Source of the DNA: Vallitalea pronyensis
GTDB taxonomy: Bacteria > Bacillota > Clostridia > Lachnospirales > Vallitaleaceae
Assembly (NCBI RefSeq): GCF_018141445.1
Contig: NZ_CP058649.1
Span: forward strand, 5,599,001 to 5,663,000
DNA: 64,000 nt
Direction of reading: 5' to 3'
The notes under the pieces were generated by a model. The model made no database searches. It had not been told where the DNA came from and saw nothing but the letters and a program-made list of their open reading frames with translations. Made by a program: the position numbers and the translations under genes. Below are positions 1 to 8,974 of this stretch, piece by piece (position 1 is the stretch's first letter; every line of letters starts with the position of its first letter).

Positions 1-454
1 TTTCCTTCAAAGCAGAAGTGGCAATAACCTCACAATTAAGTAAGTTCTTAAGTCGTGGTATATCAATGGTTAAGCCGCTTCGCTGGACCATATCTGTTTT
101 ATTGAGAGCAACAACAACAGGAATACCTAATTCCAATAACTGTGTTGTAAAGAATAAACTTCGATTTAAATTTGAAGCATCAACGACATTGATAATCACA
201 TCTGGGTTTTCACCCTTTACAAAATCACTTGTGATATTCTCCTCAGAAGTAAAAGGGCTCATGGAGTATGCCCCAGGCAAATCCACAACCATCACTTCAT
301 CGGATTTTTTTTCTTTCAGATGTCCTTTTAGTTTGGCAACTTTTTTATCAACTGTTACCCCAGCCCAGTTACCAACATGCTCAAGCTTTCCTGTTAATGC
401 GTTAAACATCGTTGTTTTACCACTATTAGGGTTTCCTGTTAATGCAATCTTCAT
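1..454 (-). CDS. feoB: FeoB ferrous iron transporter, N-terminal G domain (partial)
   Basis: This is the 5' part of a gene that runs off the left edge. The protein begins MKIALTGNPNSGKTTMFN, a Walker A/G1 motif typical of the FeoB GTPase domain. It continues with DLPGAYSMSPF (the FeoB form of the G3 DxPG motif) and NKTDM (G4, NKxD). FeoB is an inner-membrane Fe(II) transporter whose cytosolic G domain gates uptake. The ATG at 454 follows an AAAGGTGG ribosome site. feoA lies 175 bp upstream on the same strand, so feoA-feoB probably form one iron-responsive operon. The membrane part is outside the window. Confidence 0.95.
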   Translation of the reverse strand, partial: MKIALTGNPNSGKTTMFNALTGKLEHVGNWAGVTVDKKVAKLKGHLKEKKSDEVMVVDLPGAYSMSPFTSEENITSDFVKGENPDVIINVVDASNLNRSLFFTTQLLELGIPVVVALNKTDMVQRSGLTIDIPRLKNLLNCEVIATSALKE

Positions 455-533
455 CTTATACCACCTTTTATCTCTTATTTTTGATATTGAATGTCATTAT
501 CGTTAAATAACTGTACATATGTGCACATAACCA

Positions 534-563
534 TATACAGTAACCTTGATGGATTACTGTATA
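534..563 (-). terminator. Hairpin between feoA and feoB
   Basis: A perfect 10-bp inverted repeat (TATACAGTAA, 10-nt loop, TTACTGTATA) sits between the two cistrons. There is no good U-tract on either strand. It is more likely a processing or partial-attenuation hairpin than a full terminator. A 12-bp palindrome, TATGTGCACATA, lies beside it at 518-529. Confidence 0.4.
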
Positions 564-629
564 GAACCTATTTACTTACGACCTCATTAAATTTAAATAT
601 TTCAATCTGTTATAAAAGACTGCATCATT

Positions 630-842
630 CTATGCCACTTGAATGATTTTTGCTAGTGCTTCATCAATACCATATCGGCTATCCTTAATATTGATAATAT
701 AATTTGTCGCAACCCTAGATATGATGGTTACTTTTTCACCTTCGTAACAACCAAGAGAAAATAAAAATTTTACCATATCATCTTGACCGGATACTTGGTG
801 CACCGTGTATTCCTTATTGGTTTTTGCTTTTGATAAACTCAT
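630..842 (-). CDS. feoA: FeoA family protein
   Basis: A 70-residue SH3-like protein. FeoA proteins are small cytosolic partners of FeoB needed for Fe(II) uptake. The GQDDMVKFLFSLGCYEGEKV segment matches the usual FeoA pattern in which a helix and a G-x-x-x-G turn precede a beta strand. The length fits the family (about 75 residues). It is first in a feoA-feoB operon and its promoter at 945-973 carries a Fur-type box. The assignment rests on size, fold pattern and the neighbouring feoB. Confidence 0.85.
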   Translation of the reverse strand: MSLSKAKTNKEYTVHQVSGQDDMVKFLFSLGCYEGEKVTIISRVATNYIINIKDSRYGIDEALAKIIQVA

Positions 843-944
843 ATCCTATCACATCCTATCTAATAATATGTAAATTAAACAGCGTTGTGTGACAACACCA
901 TTATGACTTCAGTACAGACTCATGTACTACCTTACTATAGGTCT

Positions 945-973
945 ATAATATCAAAAATGATAATCATTGTCAA
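945..973 (-). promoter_or_regulatory. feoAB promoter (TTGACA-N17-TATTAT)
   Basis: On the minus strand the -35 is TTGACA (973-968), the spacer is 17 bp and the -10 is TATTAT (950-945). The start of transcription would fall about 95 bp before feoA. The spacer is filled by a Fur-like box, so a bound repressor would cover both promoter elements. Confidence 0.75.
958..972. promoter_or_regulatory. Fur-type operator
   Basis: TGATAATCATTGTCA matches the 7-1-7 Fur consensus (TGATAAT-N-ATTATCA) at 14 of 15 positions. It lies within the feoAB core promoter. This is the expected arrangement for iron-dependent repression of Fe(II) uptake. Confidence 0.75.
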
Positions 974-1019
974 TATCGTTTTTTGATTTAGTGAAAAAGA
1001 TTATCAAAATCATAATAAA

Positions 1020-1055
1020 AAGGACCTCCTCCGTACGATGTAGGAAGCAGTCCTT
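1020..1055 (-). terminator. Terminator after glucokinase/hprK
   Basis: On the minus strand AAGGAC pairs with GTCCTT, with a further partly paired inner stem, followed by TTTATTATG. It lies 9 bp after the glucokinase stop and separates that unit from feoAB. Confidence 0.75.
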
Positions 1056-1063
1056 ATCTATTC

Positions 1064-2026
1064 TTACTTTTCGTATGCTTTATATAACATAGCAGCACCA
1101 ATGATACCAGCATCATTTCCCAGCTCAGCTACTTGTATTTTTGTTTTAAAAGCTTTTTCACCACCATAGATTTCATTAATAATCTCTTTGTGAAGGGGTT
1201 GAATCAGGTTATCACCTTGAGCTGACACGCCCCCGCCAAGAACAATGACTTCTGGTTGGAAAATGTTAATGACATTCACAAGACCTACTGCTAAGTGCTT
1301 AATGTATTGGCTAATAACTTCTTGAGCCGTCTTGTCACCTGCTTGGGCTGCATCAAAAGGTATCTTAGCATTCATCTTGGTTAAGTCCCCATGAACAAGC
1401 TCATTCAGTTTTGATTCTGGATTGTTTTTAGCTGCTTCTTTGGCATCTCTGATTAATGCCGAAGCAGATGAATATTGTTCCCAGCAGCCTTTTCGTCCAC
1501 AAGTACATACAATGCCATTAAAATTAATGGAAACATGTCCCAATTCAGCACCACCATAAAAACTACCATCAATGATGGTACCATTTATAATGACACCGCT
1601 GCCTACGCCTGTACCTAATGTGATGGCCACTAAATCATTATAGGATGAACCAGAACCACACTCATACTCACCCAGTGCCGCTACATTAGCATCATTACCA
1701 ACGAATATAGGTTTATTGATATACTTTTGCATCTCATCACGAATAGGGGTGTTATGGAAATTCAGGTTATTGGCATAAACAATCATACCATTAACCGGGT
1801 CGGGTGTTCCAGGACTTCCTACACCAATGGAATGAATGTCGTCCATGGATATACCGGCTTCATCCTCAACAAGCTTTATGGCCAACATAGCCATATCTTT
1901 AATAATGGCTTCTTGCTGGCGTTCATTCATCGTAGGTGTAGAACCTTTTCTTATGATTGTACCATCCTCAGCTACAATAGCCGCTGCAATGTTTGTTCCT
2001 CCTAGGTCAATACCAATATTATACAT
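1064..2026 (-). CDS. glcK: ROK family glucokinase
   Basis: A 320-residue cytosolic sugar kinase that phosphorylates glucose with ATP. It shows the N-terminal phosphate loop IGIDLGGTN, the sugar site residues around VGNDANVAA and GAELGHVSI, and the ROK zinc motif CTCGRKGCWE. I chose the ATG at 2026 (MYNIGIDLGG) because GGAGG lies 5 bp before it; an in-frame ATG at 2041 has no suitable site. The gene follows hprK by 21 bp, so the two are probably co-transcribed, linking glucose phosphorylation to carbon catabolite control. ROK repressors are excluded because there is no DNA-binding domain. Confidence 0.93.
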   Translation of the reverse strand: MYNIGIDLGGTNIAAAIVAEDGTIIRKGSTPTMNERQQEAIIKDMAMLAIKLVEDEAGISMDDIHSIGVGSPGTPDPVNGMIVYANNLNFHNTPIRDEMQKYINKPIFVGNDANVAALGEYECGSGSSYNDLVAITLGTGVGSGVIINGTIIDGSFYGGAELGHVSINFNGIVCTCGRKGCWEQYSSASALIRDAKEAAKNNPESKLNELVHGDLTKMNAKIPFDAAQAGDKTAQEVISQYIKHLAVGLVNVINIFQPEVIVLGGGVSAQGDNLIQPLHKEIINEIYGGEKAFKTKIQVAELGNDAGIIGAAMLYKAYEK

Positions 2027-2047
2027 AGCGTCCTCCATCAATCTAAT

Positions 2048-3004
2048 TTATTTATTTTTTTCTGCATGATCTCTTTCTTCGCTTCTTTTTTTGAGATTAC
2101 CCATCACGCGGTTATTAAGTTCTTCAGCTGCATTATAACCCATCTGTTTCTGACGATGGTTAATGGCTGCCGATTCAACAATGACAGCAATGTTTCGACC
2201 TGGTCGAATAGGAATGGAATGACAAGTCACTTTGTTTCCTAGAATCTCAATAAACTCTTCTGTAAGTCCCAGACGGTCATATTCTTTCTCAGGGTTCCAT
2301 AGTTCCAGTTTAATAACCAAATTAATGTCTTGGACCTTTTTAACGGATTCAACACCAAAGAGCGTCTTGACATCAATAATACCGATCCCACGAAGTTCAA
2401 TAAAATGTCGAATAATATCCGGTGATGAACCAAGTAGTGTATCCTCTGATATCTTCTTAATCTCCACAACATCATCGGCAACCAATCGATGACCTCTTTT
2501 GATGAGCTCAAGGGCTGATTCACTCTTTCCTATACCGCTCTCACCCATGATGAGCACACCTTCACCATATACATCCACTAAAACACCATGAATGGAAATT
2601 CTGGGAGCAAGTTTCTTTTTGAGCCATCCGATAATCTCTGCCATAAAGTAAGATGTTGCTTTATTGGTTTGGTATATGGGTACACCACTTTTACGAGCAG
2701 CATCCAACATCTCTTCAAATGGTTCTAGTTCTCTTGACATAATCAAACATGGTATTTTACTACAAAAGAGTGTGCATATCACTTCTTTACGTTTGGTCTC
2801 GTCCATTTTTTCTAGATACGTATATTCGACCTTCCCCATAATCTGTACTCTCTCTGAATCAAAATAATCAAAAAACCCAGCTAGTTGTAACGCAGGACGG
2901 TTGATATCGGAATGTGTGATGGTTATACCTTCTATATCAACAGTTGGTGTTAGATTTTTCAAGTTCATCTTGTTAACAAGCTCTTTTAACTCAACGGAAT
3001 ACAT
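2048..3004 (-). CDS. hprK: HPr kinase/phosphorylase
   Basis: A 318-residue bifunctional enzyme that phosphorylates and dephosphorylates Ser46 of HPr, the main sensor step of carbon catabolite repression in Firmicutes. The C-terminal half carries Walker A GESGIGKS and the family signature ELRGIGIIDVKTLFG. The catalytic HGVLVDVYG strand precedes the P-loop. The N-terminal half is the DRTGG-like hexamer domain. AGGAGG precedes the ATG at 3004. It is followed by glucokinase and preceded by uvrC at 139 bp. Confidence 0.96.
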   Translation of the reverse strand: MYSVELKELVNKMNLKNLTPTVDIEGITITHSDINRPALQLAGFFDYFDSERVQIMGKVEYTYLEKMDETKRKEVICTLFCSKIPCLIMSRELEPFEEMLDAARKSGVPIYQTNKATSYFMAEIIGWLKKKLAPRISIHGVLVDVYGEGVLIMGESGIGKSESALELIKRGHRLVADDVVEIKKISEDTLLGSSPDIIRHFIELRGIGIIDVKTLFGVESVKKVQDINLVIKLELWNPEKEYDRLGLTEEFIEILGNKVTCHSIPIRPGRNIAVIVESAAINHRQKQMGYNAAEELNNRVMGNLKKRSEERDHAEKNK

Positions 3005-3143
3005 GATTATACCTCCTATGGCTTTTAATTAAAAGTCTATCGACTTCATATTTTAGCATATTATGCCCTATTTATCACTAGATATTTTATAGTTCTTATA
3101 TTCTGTGTCGTAGATGTGGCTGAAATTAATTCCAATGACTCAT

Positions 3144-5039
3144 TTAATCCTTATTTGCTTTTGAACTGCTTTTATCTTCATCTCTAAAAAAATGGTAAAC
3201 GGTATTGGCTACCCGCTGACTGATACCCACCACTGCTTCTAGATCACTGAGCTCAGCTTGTCTTATTTTTTCGACTGAGCCAAAATGCTTGATTAACGTA
3301 ACACGTCTCTTTGGTCCAATCCCTTCAATATCATCCAATATGGATTGTATTTGCTGCTTACTTCGGAGTTTTCGATGGTATTCAATGGCAAAGCGGTGAG
3401 CTTCATCTTGAATTCTGGTCATTAATTTGAAGCCTTCTGAATGGGTGTCCATGTTAAATTCCACATTCTGATAATACAGTCCCCTTGTCCGATGTTTATC
3501 ATCTTTTACCATGCCGCATACAGGAATCCGAAGACCTAAAGTATCCAATACTTTTAAGGCAATGTTGACTTGGCCTTTTCCACCATCCATTAATATTAAG
3601 TCAGGCAGTCGTGTAAACTTGCCTAAACTTACATCTTGTTTCTTAAGAAGCATTTCTTTTTGTTCTTCTAAGGCATGGGTAAATCTACGGGTAAGGACTT
3701 CCTCCATGCTCTTATAATCGTTAGGTCCTTTTACGGATTTAATACGGAACTTTCGGTAATCACTGCGTTTAGGTTTTCCTTCTTCAAAAACAACCATGGA
3801 ACCCACTGCTTCAAATCCGTGAATGTTAGAAATATCATAGGCTTCAATACGCGTAACGTCATCGTCTAAGCAAATTAAATCAATGAGCTCTTGTACGGCA
3901 CCTTTGGTCCTTCGGTCTTCTCGTTTCATTCTCTCACCAAACTGCTGGAAGGTCAGTAAAGCATTCTGTGCAGCTAACTCCACCAGCTTATGTTTTTCAC
4001 CTTTTCTTGGCACTTTTATATAGACTTTTTGACCTCGTTTGTTATCCAGCCAGGCATTAATGATATTGGCTTCATCTATTTCTTCTTGGAGAATAATTTC
4101 TTTGGGAATATAAGGGGTTCCCGAATAGAACTGTTTCACAAACGTTGTCATGACTTCTTGTCTATGTAAATCTTCCACACCATCCAGATGAAAATGTTCT
4201 CGTCCAATGAGCTTACCATGACGGATAAAATAGACTTGAACCAAGGCCTCATCTTGAGACTTGGCAAATGCAATAACGTCTTGGTCTTCCATGGAAGCAT
4301 TGATGATTTTTTGCTTGCCAGCAATACTTTTAACACTCATTAATTGGTCTCTATATTCTGCAGCCTTCTCAAAATCCATATCCTCTGAAGCCTGCTTCAT
4401 CTTCTCTTCTAATATACCGATGACTTTATCGTACTTTCCACCTAAGAATTCAATGATTTCATGGATATGTGCGCCGTAATCCTCTCGGCTGATATACCCC
4501 TGACAAGGCCCATGGCACTGTTTAATATGATAATTCAAACAAGGTCGCTCTTTCCCAATATCTTTTGGCAGCCTACGATTACATGTTCTTATCTTCCAGA
4601 TTTTCGTAATGACCTCAATGGTCTCCTTAGCACCGGTGGCATTGGTATAAGGTCCAAAATACTTGGCCTTATCCTTTTTCAGCTCTCTGGAATAAATAAT
4701 ACGTGGATACATTTCATCAACAGTCACTTTAATATAGGGATAAGCCTTGTCATCTTTTAACAAGGTGTTATATTTGGGCCGATGTTTCTTAATCAAGTTA
4801 CACTCCAGAATCAGTGCTTCCAGTTCAGAATCCGTCACAATATACTCGAAGGACTTGATCATGGTTACCATCTTTCTTATTTTGTTGGAATGATTGGTCG
4901 ATTTTCGAAAATACTGCCTTACACGATTCCTAAGCTTAATGGCTTTACCTACATAAATAATATTATCGTACATATCCTTCATAAGATAAACACCTGGTTG
5001 CATGGGCAGATTCTTCAGATTCTCTTCAATATCAAACAT
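3144..5039 (-). CDS. uvrC: Excinuclease ABC subunit C
   Basis: A 631-residue nucleotide excision repair endonuclease that makes the 3' and 5' cuts with UvrAB. It has an N-terminal GIY-YIG domain (GVYLMKDMYDNIIYVGKA), a Cys-rich segment (CNRRLPKDIGKERPCLNY), a UVR motif near residues 205-240, the RNase H-like nuclease with EAYDISNIHG and LILMDGGKGQ, and C-terminal tandem helix-hairpin-helix motifs (LDDIEGIGPKRR). The ATG at 5039 is favoured: GGGAG lies 8 bp upstream, while earlier GTG and ATG codons at 5048 and 5045 sit too close to it. It lies 30 bp after the ABC exporter genes. Confidence 0.96.
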   Translation of the reverse strand: MFDIEENLKNLPMQPGVYLMKDMYDNIIYVGKAIKLRNRVRQYFRKSTNHSNKIRKMVTMIKSFEYIVTDSELEALILECNLIKKHRPKYNTLLKDDKAYPYIKVTVDEMYPRIIYSRELKKDKAKYFGPYTNATGAKETIEVITKIWKIRTCNRRLPKDIGKERPCLNYHIKQCHGPCQGYISREDYGAHIHEIIEFLGGKYDKVIGILEEKMKQASEDMDFEKAAEYRDQLMSVKSIAGKQKIINASMEDQDVIAFAKSQDEALVQVYFIRHGKLIGREHFHLDGVEDLHRQEVMTTFVKQFYSGTPYIPKEIILQEEIDEANIINAWLDNKRGQKVYIKVPRKGEKHKLVELAAQNALLTFQQFGERMKREDRRTKGAVQELIDLICLDDDVTRIEAYDISNIHGFEAVGSMVVFEEGKPKRSDYRKFRIKSVKGPNDYKSMEEVLTRRFTHALEEQKEMLLKKQDVSLGKFTRLPDLILMDGGKGQVNIALKVLDTLGLRIPVCGMVKDDKHRTRGLYYQNVEFNMDTHSEGFKLMTRIQDEAHRFAIEYHRKLRSKQQIQSILDDIEGIGPKRRVTLIKHFGSVEKIRQAELSDLEAVVGISQRVANTVYHFFRDEDKSSSKANKD

Positions 5040-5069
5040 CCTCATCACTCCCTTCTTTCAAACTTCTTC

Positions 5070-7151
5070 TTATTCATTATAAGCGTTTATCTCCTGATAT
5101 TGCAACTTATATAAATTGTGATAGATACCTTTTTTTGCCAGTAATTCTTGATGGGTACCTGTCTCTTTAATCCGTCCCTTATGCAAGACAATGATTTTAT
5201 CTGCATGTTGAATGGTGGATAAACGGTGTGCAACAACCAAAGTGGTTCTGCCTTCCATCAACTTATACAAAGCATCCTGAATCAACAATTCTGTCTCTGT
5301 ATCAATGTTGGCTGTGGCTTCATCCAATATAAGAATCGATGGGTCAAAAGCTAAGGTTCTTGCAAACGATAGTAATTGCCGCTGACCAGCGGAAAATGTT
5401 GCCCCTCTTTCCAGGACTTTTTCATTATATTTATCGGGTAATTTCGATATAAATTGGTGAGCATTCACATATTGAGAAGCTTCCTTAATCTGATCATCTG
5501 AAATGCCCTCTTCTTTTAATCGAATATTGCTTTTAATATCCCCTGTAAATAAGAAGACATCTTGCAGCATCTGTCCTATATGTGATCTTAATTGTTTCAA
5601 CTCAAGGTCTTTGATAGGATGCCCATCAAGGAAAATCTCTCCTTTTTGAATATCATAGTAACGGCTCAAGAGATTTAAAATGGATGTTTTTCCCGCACCT
5701 GTTGCACCTACAAAAGCTACTGTTTCCCCTGGTTTCACATTAAAAGATACATCTTTAAGCACCCATTCTTCCTCATTGTAAGCAAACCAAACATCCTTGA
5801 ACTGGATCTCACCTTTCACGTTTTCCAGTTGGAGGGTATTGGGTTGATTTTCAATCTTATCCTCTTCATCTAATAATGTAAATATCTTTTCTGCTGAAGC
5901 CATGGCAGCTTGCAAAATATTAAACTGTTCAGCCAATTGCTGAATGGGATCAAAAAAGGTAGAGATATATTGAATAAATATAATCAGCTTTCCAATGGAC
6001 ATACTCCCTTTAATGACCATGTACCCCCCAACGCCAAGAACAATGGATAAGCCCACCACATATAAGAAATACATGGTTGGTCTGTATATACCAAAGATAA
6101 TTAACTGTTTCAGGTGGGATTTCTTCAAGTCATTATTGGCCTTATCGAATTCTTCCATCTTCTGCTCTTCCTGAGAGAAAATCTGAACAATACGCATGCC
6201 AGAAATATGCTCAGACAAGAAGGTATTAATGGCTGCAACTCTTGTTCTTACTTCACGATAAAATTTCTTTGAATAATGCCGAAAAGCCAAGCTGGCTAAA
6301 ATAATAAAAGGTATCACAAGAAAAATAACAAGGGTTAAACGCCACTCTAACACAAACATCATAATGGTAATACCGATTAACATGAGTACACTCTTGACGG
6401 AGTTGACAATAACACTTGTATACATTTCATTAAGGGTTTCCGTATCGTTGGTAACCCTTGTGACTAATTTACCAACAGGGTTATTGTTAAAAAATCGGAT
6501 GGATAAGCTTTGTATATGGGAAAAAACCTCATTCCGTATGTTATAGATGATTTTCTGCCCTGTATAGTGTAAGATGATGTTTTGAAAGTAGCCCACTAAT
6601 AGACCTGCAATTAATACCACCAGAAAGATGATGGTGATTCGAATAAGACCATTAATTTGAGACTTTCTAAGTGCCTGAATATCTTTTTCTTCAAGCTGTA
6701 TCACGTTTTGCGTTGTATCTTGATACGTCACATAGTAGCCATCCGCTTTCGCCTTTACTTCTGAGACATCTTTCATCATATCCAGTTCATCTTGTGTCAA
6801 ATCCACTGCCAAGAAATAAGGTTTTTTGTAGGTTTCATCATAGATAATGCGTGCCTTCTTGGCCTCTGGATGGTTCCCCTTCTTATCTTCCATAACATAG
6901 ATGTTATCAATGGATATTGCCCCTTTTTGGTTTTGATCAACCATGATATAGGGTGTATCATATTTGGATATCATATCATCCACAGCAGAACCAATCAAAA
7001 TAGGTCGAAGCAGCTCAACGCCTACAACACCTATGAGCAAAATTAATGAAAAGGCTATCCATAATACATAAGGCTTTGCATAAGCGAATAAGCGTCTTAT
7101 AATGGCCTTATCATAGCCTTTTTTCATATCACCAGCTTCATTATAATCCAT
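5070..7151 (-). CDS. ABC exporter half-transporter, subunit B (catalytic site)
   Basis: A 693-residue fused permease-ATPase. Walker A is GATGAGKT, the signature is FSAGQRQLL (a variant of LSGGQ), and Walker B ILILDEATANID keeps the catalytic Glu. It forms a heterodimeric multidrug-type exporter (LmrCD/BmrCD family) with the gene 12 bp upstream. Unusually, about 110 residues separate the first and second membrane helices (roughly residues 55-165), giving a soluble extracytoplasmic insert absent from the partner. The ATG at 7151 follows AGGAGG by 8 bp. The substrate cannot be told from sequence. Confidence 0.9.
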   Translation of the reverse strand: MDYNEAGDMKKGYDKAIIRRLFAYAKPYVLWIAFSLILLIGVVGVELLRPILIGSAVDDMISKYDTPYIMVDQNQKGAISIDNIYVMEDKKGNHPEAKKARIIYDETYKKPYFLAVDLTQDELDMMKDVSEVKAKADGYYVTYQDTTQNVIQLEEKDIQALRKSQINGLIRITIIFLVVLIAGLLVGYFQNIILHYTGQKIIYNIRNEVFSHIQSLSIRFFNNNPVGKLVTRVTNDTETLNEMYTSVIVNSVKSVLMLIGITIMMFVLEWRLTLVIFLVIPFIILASLAFRHYSKKFYREVRTRVAAINTFLSEHISGMRIVQIFSQEEQKMEEFDKANNDLKKSHLKQLIIFGIYRPTMYFLYVVGLSIVLGVGGYMVIKGSMSIGKLIIFIQYISTFFDPIQQLAEQFNILQAAMASAEKIFTLLDEEDKIENQPNTLQLENVKGEIQFKDVWFAYNEEEWVLKDVSFNVKPGETVAFVGATGAGKTSILNLLSRYYDIQKGEIFLDGHPIKDLELKQLRSHIGQMLQDVFLFTGDIKSNIRLKEEGISDDQIKEASQYVNAHQFISKLPDKYNEKVLERGATFSAGQRQLLSFARTLAFDPSILILDEATANIDTETELLIQDALYKLMEGRTTLVVAHRLSTIQHADKIIVLHKGRIKETGTHQELLAKKGIYHNLYKLQYQEINAYNE

Positions 7152-7163
7152 ATGAGCCACCTC

Positions 7164-8951
7164 CTATTCCTTTTCCAGTTCTTTTTCAAGCTGTTGTTTC
7201 TGAACCATGTCATAATAGGTACCTGTTTGAGCCATTAAGGATTCATGGGTACCTGACTCAATAATACGTCCCTCATCCAATACAATGATTTTATCACTGT
7301 TCTTAATGGTGGATATACGATGTGCGATGATGATGGTGGTTTTGTTGGCACGTTCTTCATGAATATGACCCAGAATCTGCTCCTCCGTACTGGTATCAAC
7401 CGCTGATACCGCATCATCTAATATCATGATTGGAGGCTTCTTAATCAACGCTCTGGCAATGGATACACGTTGCTTCTGCCCCCCCGATAAGGTGACACCT
7501 CGTTCACCAATGACTGTGGCATACTGGTCTGAAAAGGCAATAATATTCTCATGTACATTGGCCTGTTTCGCCACTGTTTCAATAGCTTCTACGTTCTCTT
7601 CTGATACACCAAAAGCAATATTCCTTGCAATGGTATCAGAGAAAAGGAAATTATCTTGGGGTACATAACCTACTGCCTCACGTAACACTTTAATGGGTAA
7701 GTCTAACATATCATGACCATCGATAAAAATCGTCCCTCTTGGGGGATTATACATTCTCAAGAGCATATTGACTAGGGTTGTTTTACCGCTACCTGTACGT
7801 CCAATAATACCTAATGTTTCGCCTTGATTTACCGTTAATGAAATATCATCAAGTGATTTAACCGCTGCACCAGGGTAAGTGAAGTCCAGATGCTTAATGC
7901 TGATTTTACCTTGAAGGGCTTCAATCTGCTTCACGGTCTCATCATCAAAAATATCTGGTTTCTCATTGAGTAAGGTTTCAAACCTAACCAAGGAAGCAGA
8001 ACCTTGTGATATCAGGGTAATGCACCATCCAAAAGCCATCATTGGCCAAACCAGCATGAGTAGATACTGAATGAAAGCCACAAAATCTCCTAGTGTTATA
8101 CGTCCAAGAATGGTGATGTAGCCACCATACCCTAAGATAATGGCAATACTAAGTCCTGTAACCATCATGGCTAAAGGCATCATCAGTGCAAACAATTTTA
8201 CGACGCGCATATTTTTATCGTAATTATTACGATTGGTTTTACTAAAGGCGATACATTCCTTGGCTTCTTGGATAAACGCTTTCACCACATGTATGCCCGA
8301 GATATTCTCTTGAACCATATCGGACATATGCGCAAAAGCCTCCTGCTTATCCTTAAAACGAGCATGAATGGTCTTGCCAAGAAATAAACTTCCAATAGCA
8401 ATGATAGGAAGGGGAATAATGGCTACCAAAGTCAGCTGTACACTAATAACCGTCAACATCTGGTAGATAACCATAATGGTGAGAGCTATGGCATCAAAAG
8501 CCATCAATACGGCAGGACCTACCATGGCTCGAATGGCATTCAAATCATTGGTGGCATGGGCCATCAGATCACCTGTCTTATGCTCATTAAAAAACCTTAA
8601 GGATAATGTTTCGATATGCCTAAAAAAATCATTCCTAAGACCATATTCAATCTTCCTAGATGTACCGAAAATAAAATAACGCCACACAAAACGAATACTG
8701 GCAATAAGCAGACCTAGTAAAACCAATGTACCGACCTGACTCATTAAATCATTTTGTGTTAATGTTTTCTTTTGCAAACCATCGGTGATACTACCCGTAA
8801 TTAACGGGATTTGCAATAAGAGCACATCCACAATAACCAGCGCAATAAACCCAATGAAATAATGGCCTTTATACCTTTTCATGTACTTCTTAAGAATTGA
8901 TGGGGATGACTCACTTTCTTCACCACGTAACCTCTTTAACCTCATGCACAT
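7164..8951 (-). CDS. ABC exporter half-transporter, subunit A (degenerate site)
   Basis: A 595-residue fused six-helix permease and ATPase. Walker A is GRTGSGKT and the signature LSGGQKQR is canonical. Walker B is MILDDAVSAVD, with Asp replacing the catalytic Glu. In heterodimeric type IV exporters one composite ATP site is inactive in just this way, and the partner at 5070-7151 keeps Glu. The two together therefore make one asymmetric pump. The start is at 8951 or the in-frame ATG at 8945; GGGAG is better spaced from the latter. It begins 23 bp after the GH2-like gene ends. Confidence 0.9.
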   Translation of the reverse strand: MCMRLKRLRGEESESSPSILKKYMKRYKGHYFIGFIALVIVDVLLLQIPLITGSITDGLQKKTLTQNDLMSQVGTLVLLGLLIASIRFVWRYFIFGTSRKIEYGLRNDFFRHIETLSLRFFNEHKTGDLMAHATNDLNAIRAMVGPAVLMAFDAIALTIMVIYQMLTVISVQLTLVAIIPLPIIAIGSLFLGKTIHARFKDKQEAFAHMSDMVQENISGIHVVKAFIQEAKECIAFSKTNRNNYDKNMRVVKLFALMMPLAMMVTGLSIAIILGYGGYITILGRITLGDFVAFIQYLLMLVWPMMAFGWCITLISQGSASLVRFETLLNEKPDIFDDETVKQIEALQGKISIKHLDFTYPGAAVKSLDDISLTVNQGETLGIIGRTGSGKTTLVNMLLRMYNPPRGTIFIDGHDMLDLPIKVLREAVGYVPQDNFLFSDTIARNIAFGVSEENVEAIETVAKQANVHENIIAFSDQYATVIGERGVTLSGGQKQRVSIARALIKKPPIMILDDAVSAVDTSTEEQILGHIHEERANKTTIIIAHRISTIKNSDKIIVLDEGRIIESGTHESLMAQTGTYYDMVQKQQLEKELEKE

Positions 8952-8974
8952 TCACTCCCAACGCTACCATCGTA

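Noticed and set aside
998..1018. A second Fur-like sequence (ATTATCAAAATCATAATAA) near the feo promoter
   Set aside because: Too many mismatches to the 7-1-7 pattern, and it lies upstream of the -35.
2232..2492. Open frames antisense to hprK, uvrC, the cellulases and essC
   Set aside because: They lack ribosome sites and protein-like composition and lie opposite well-supported genes.
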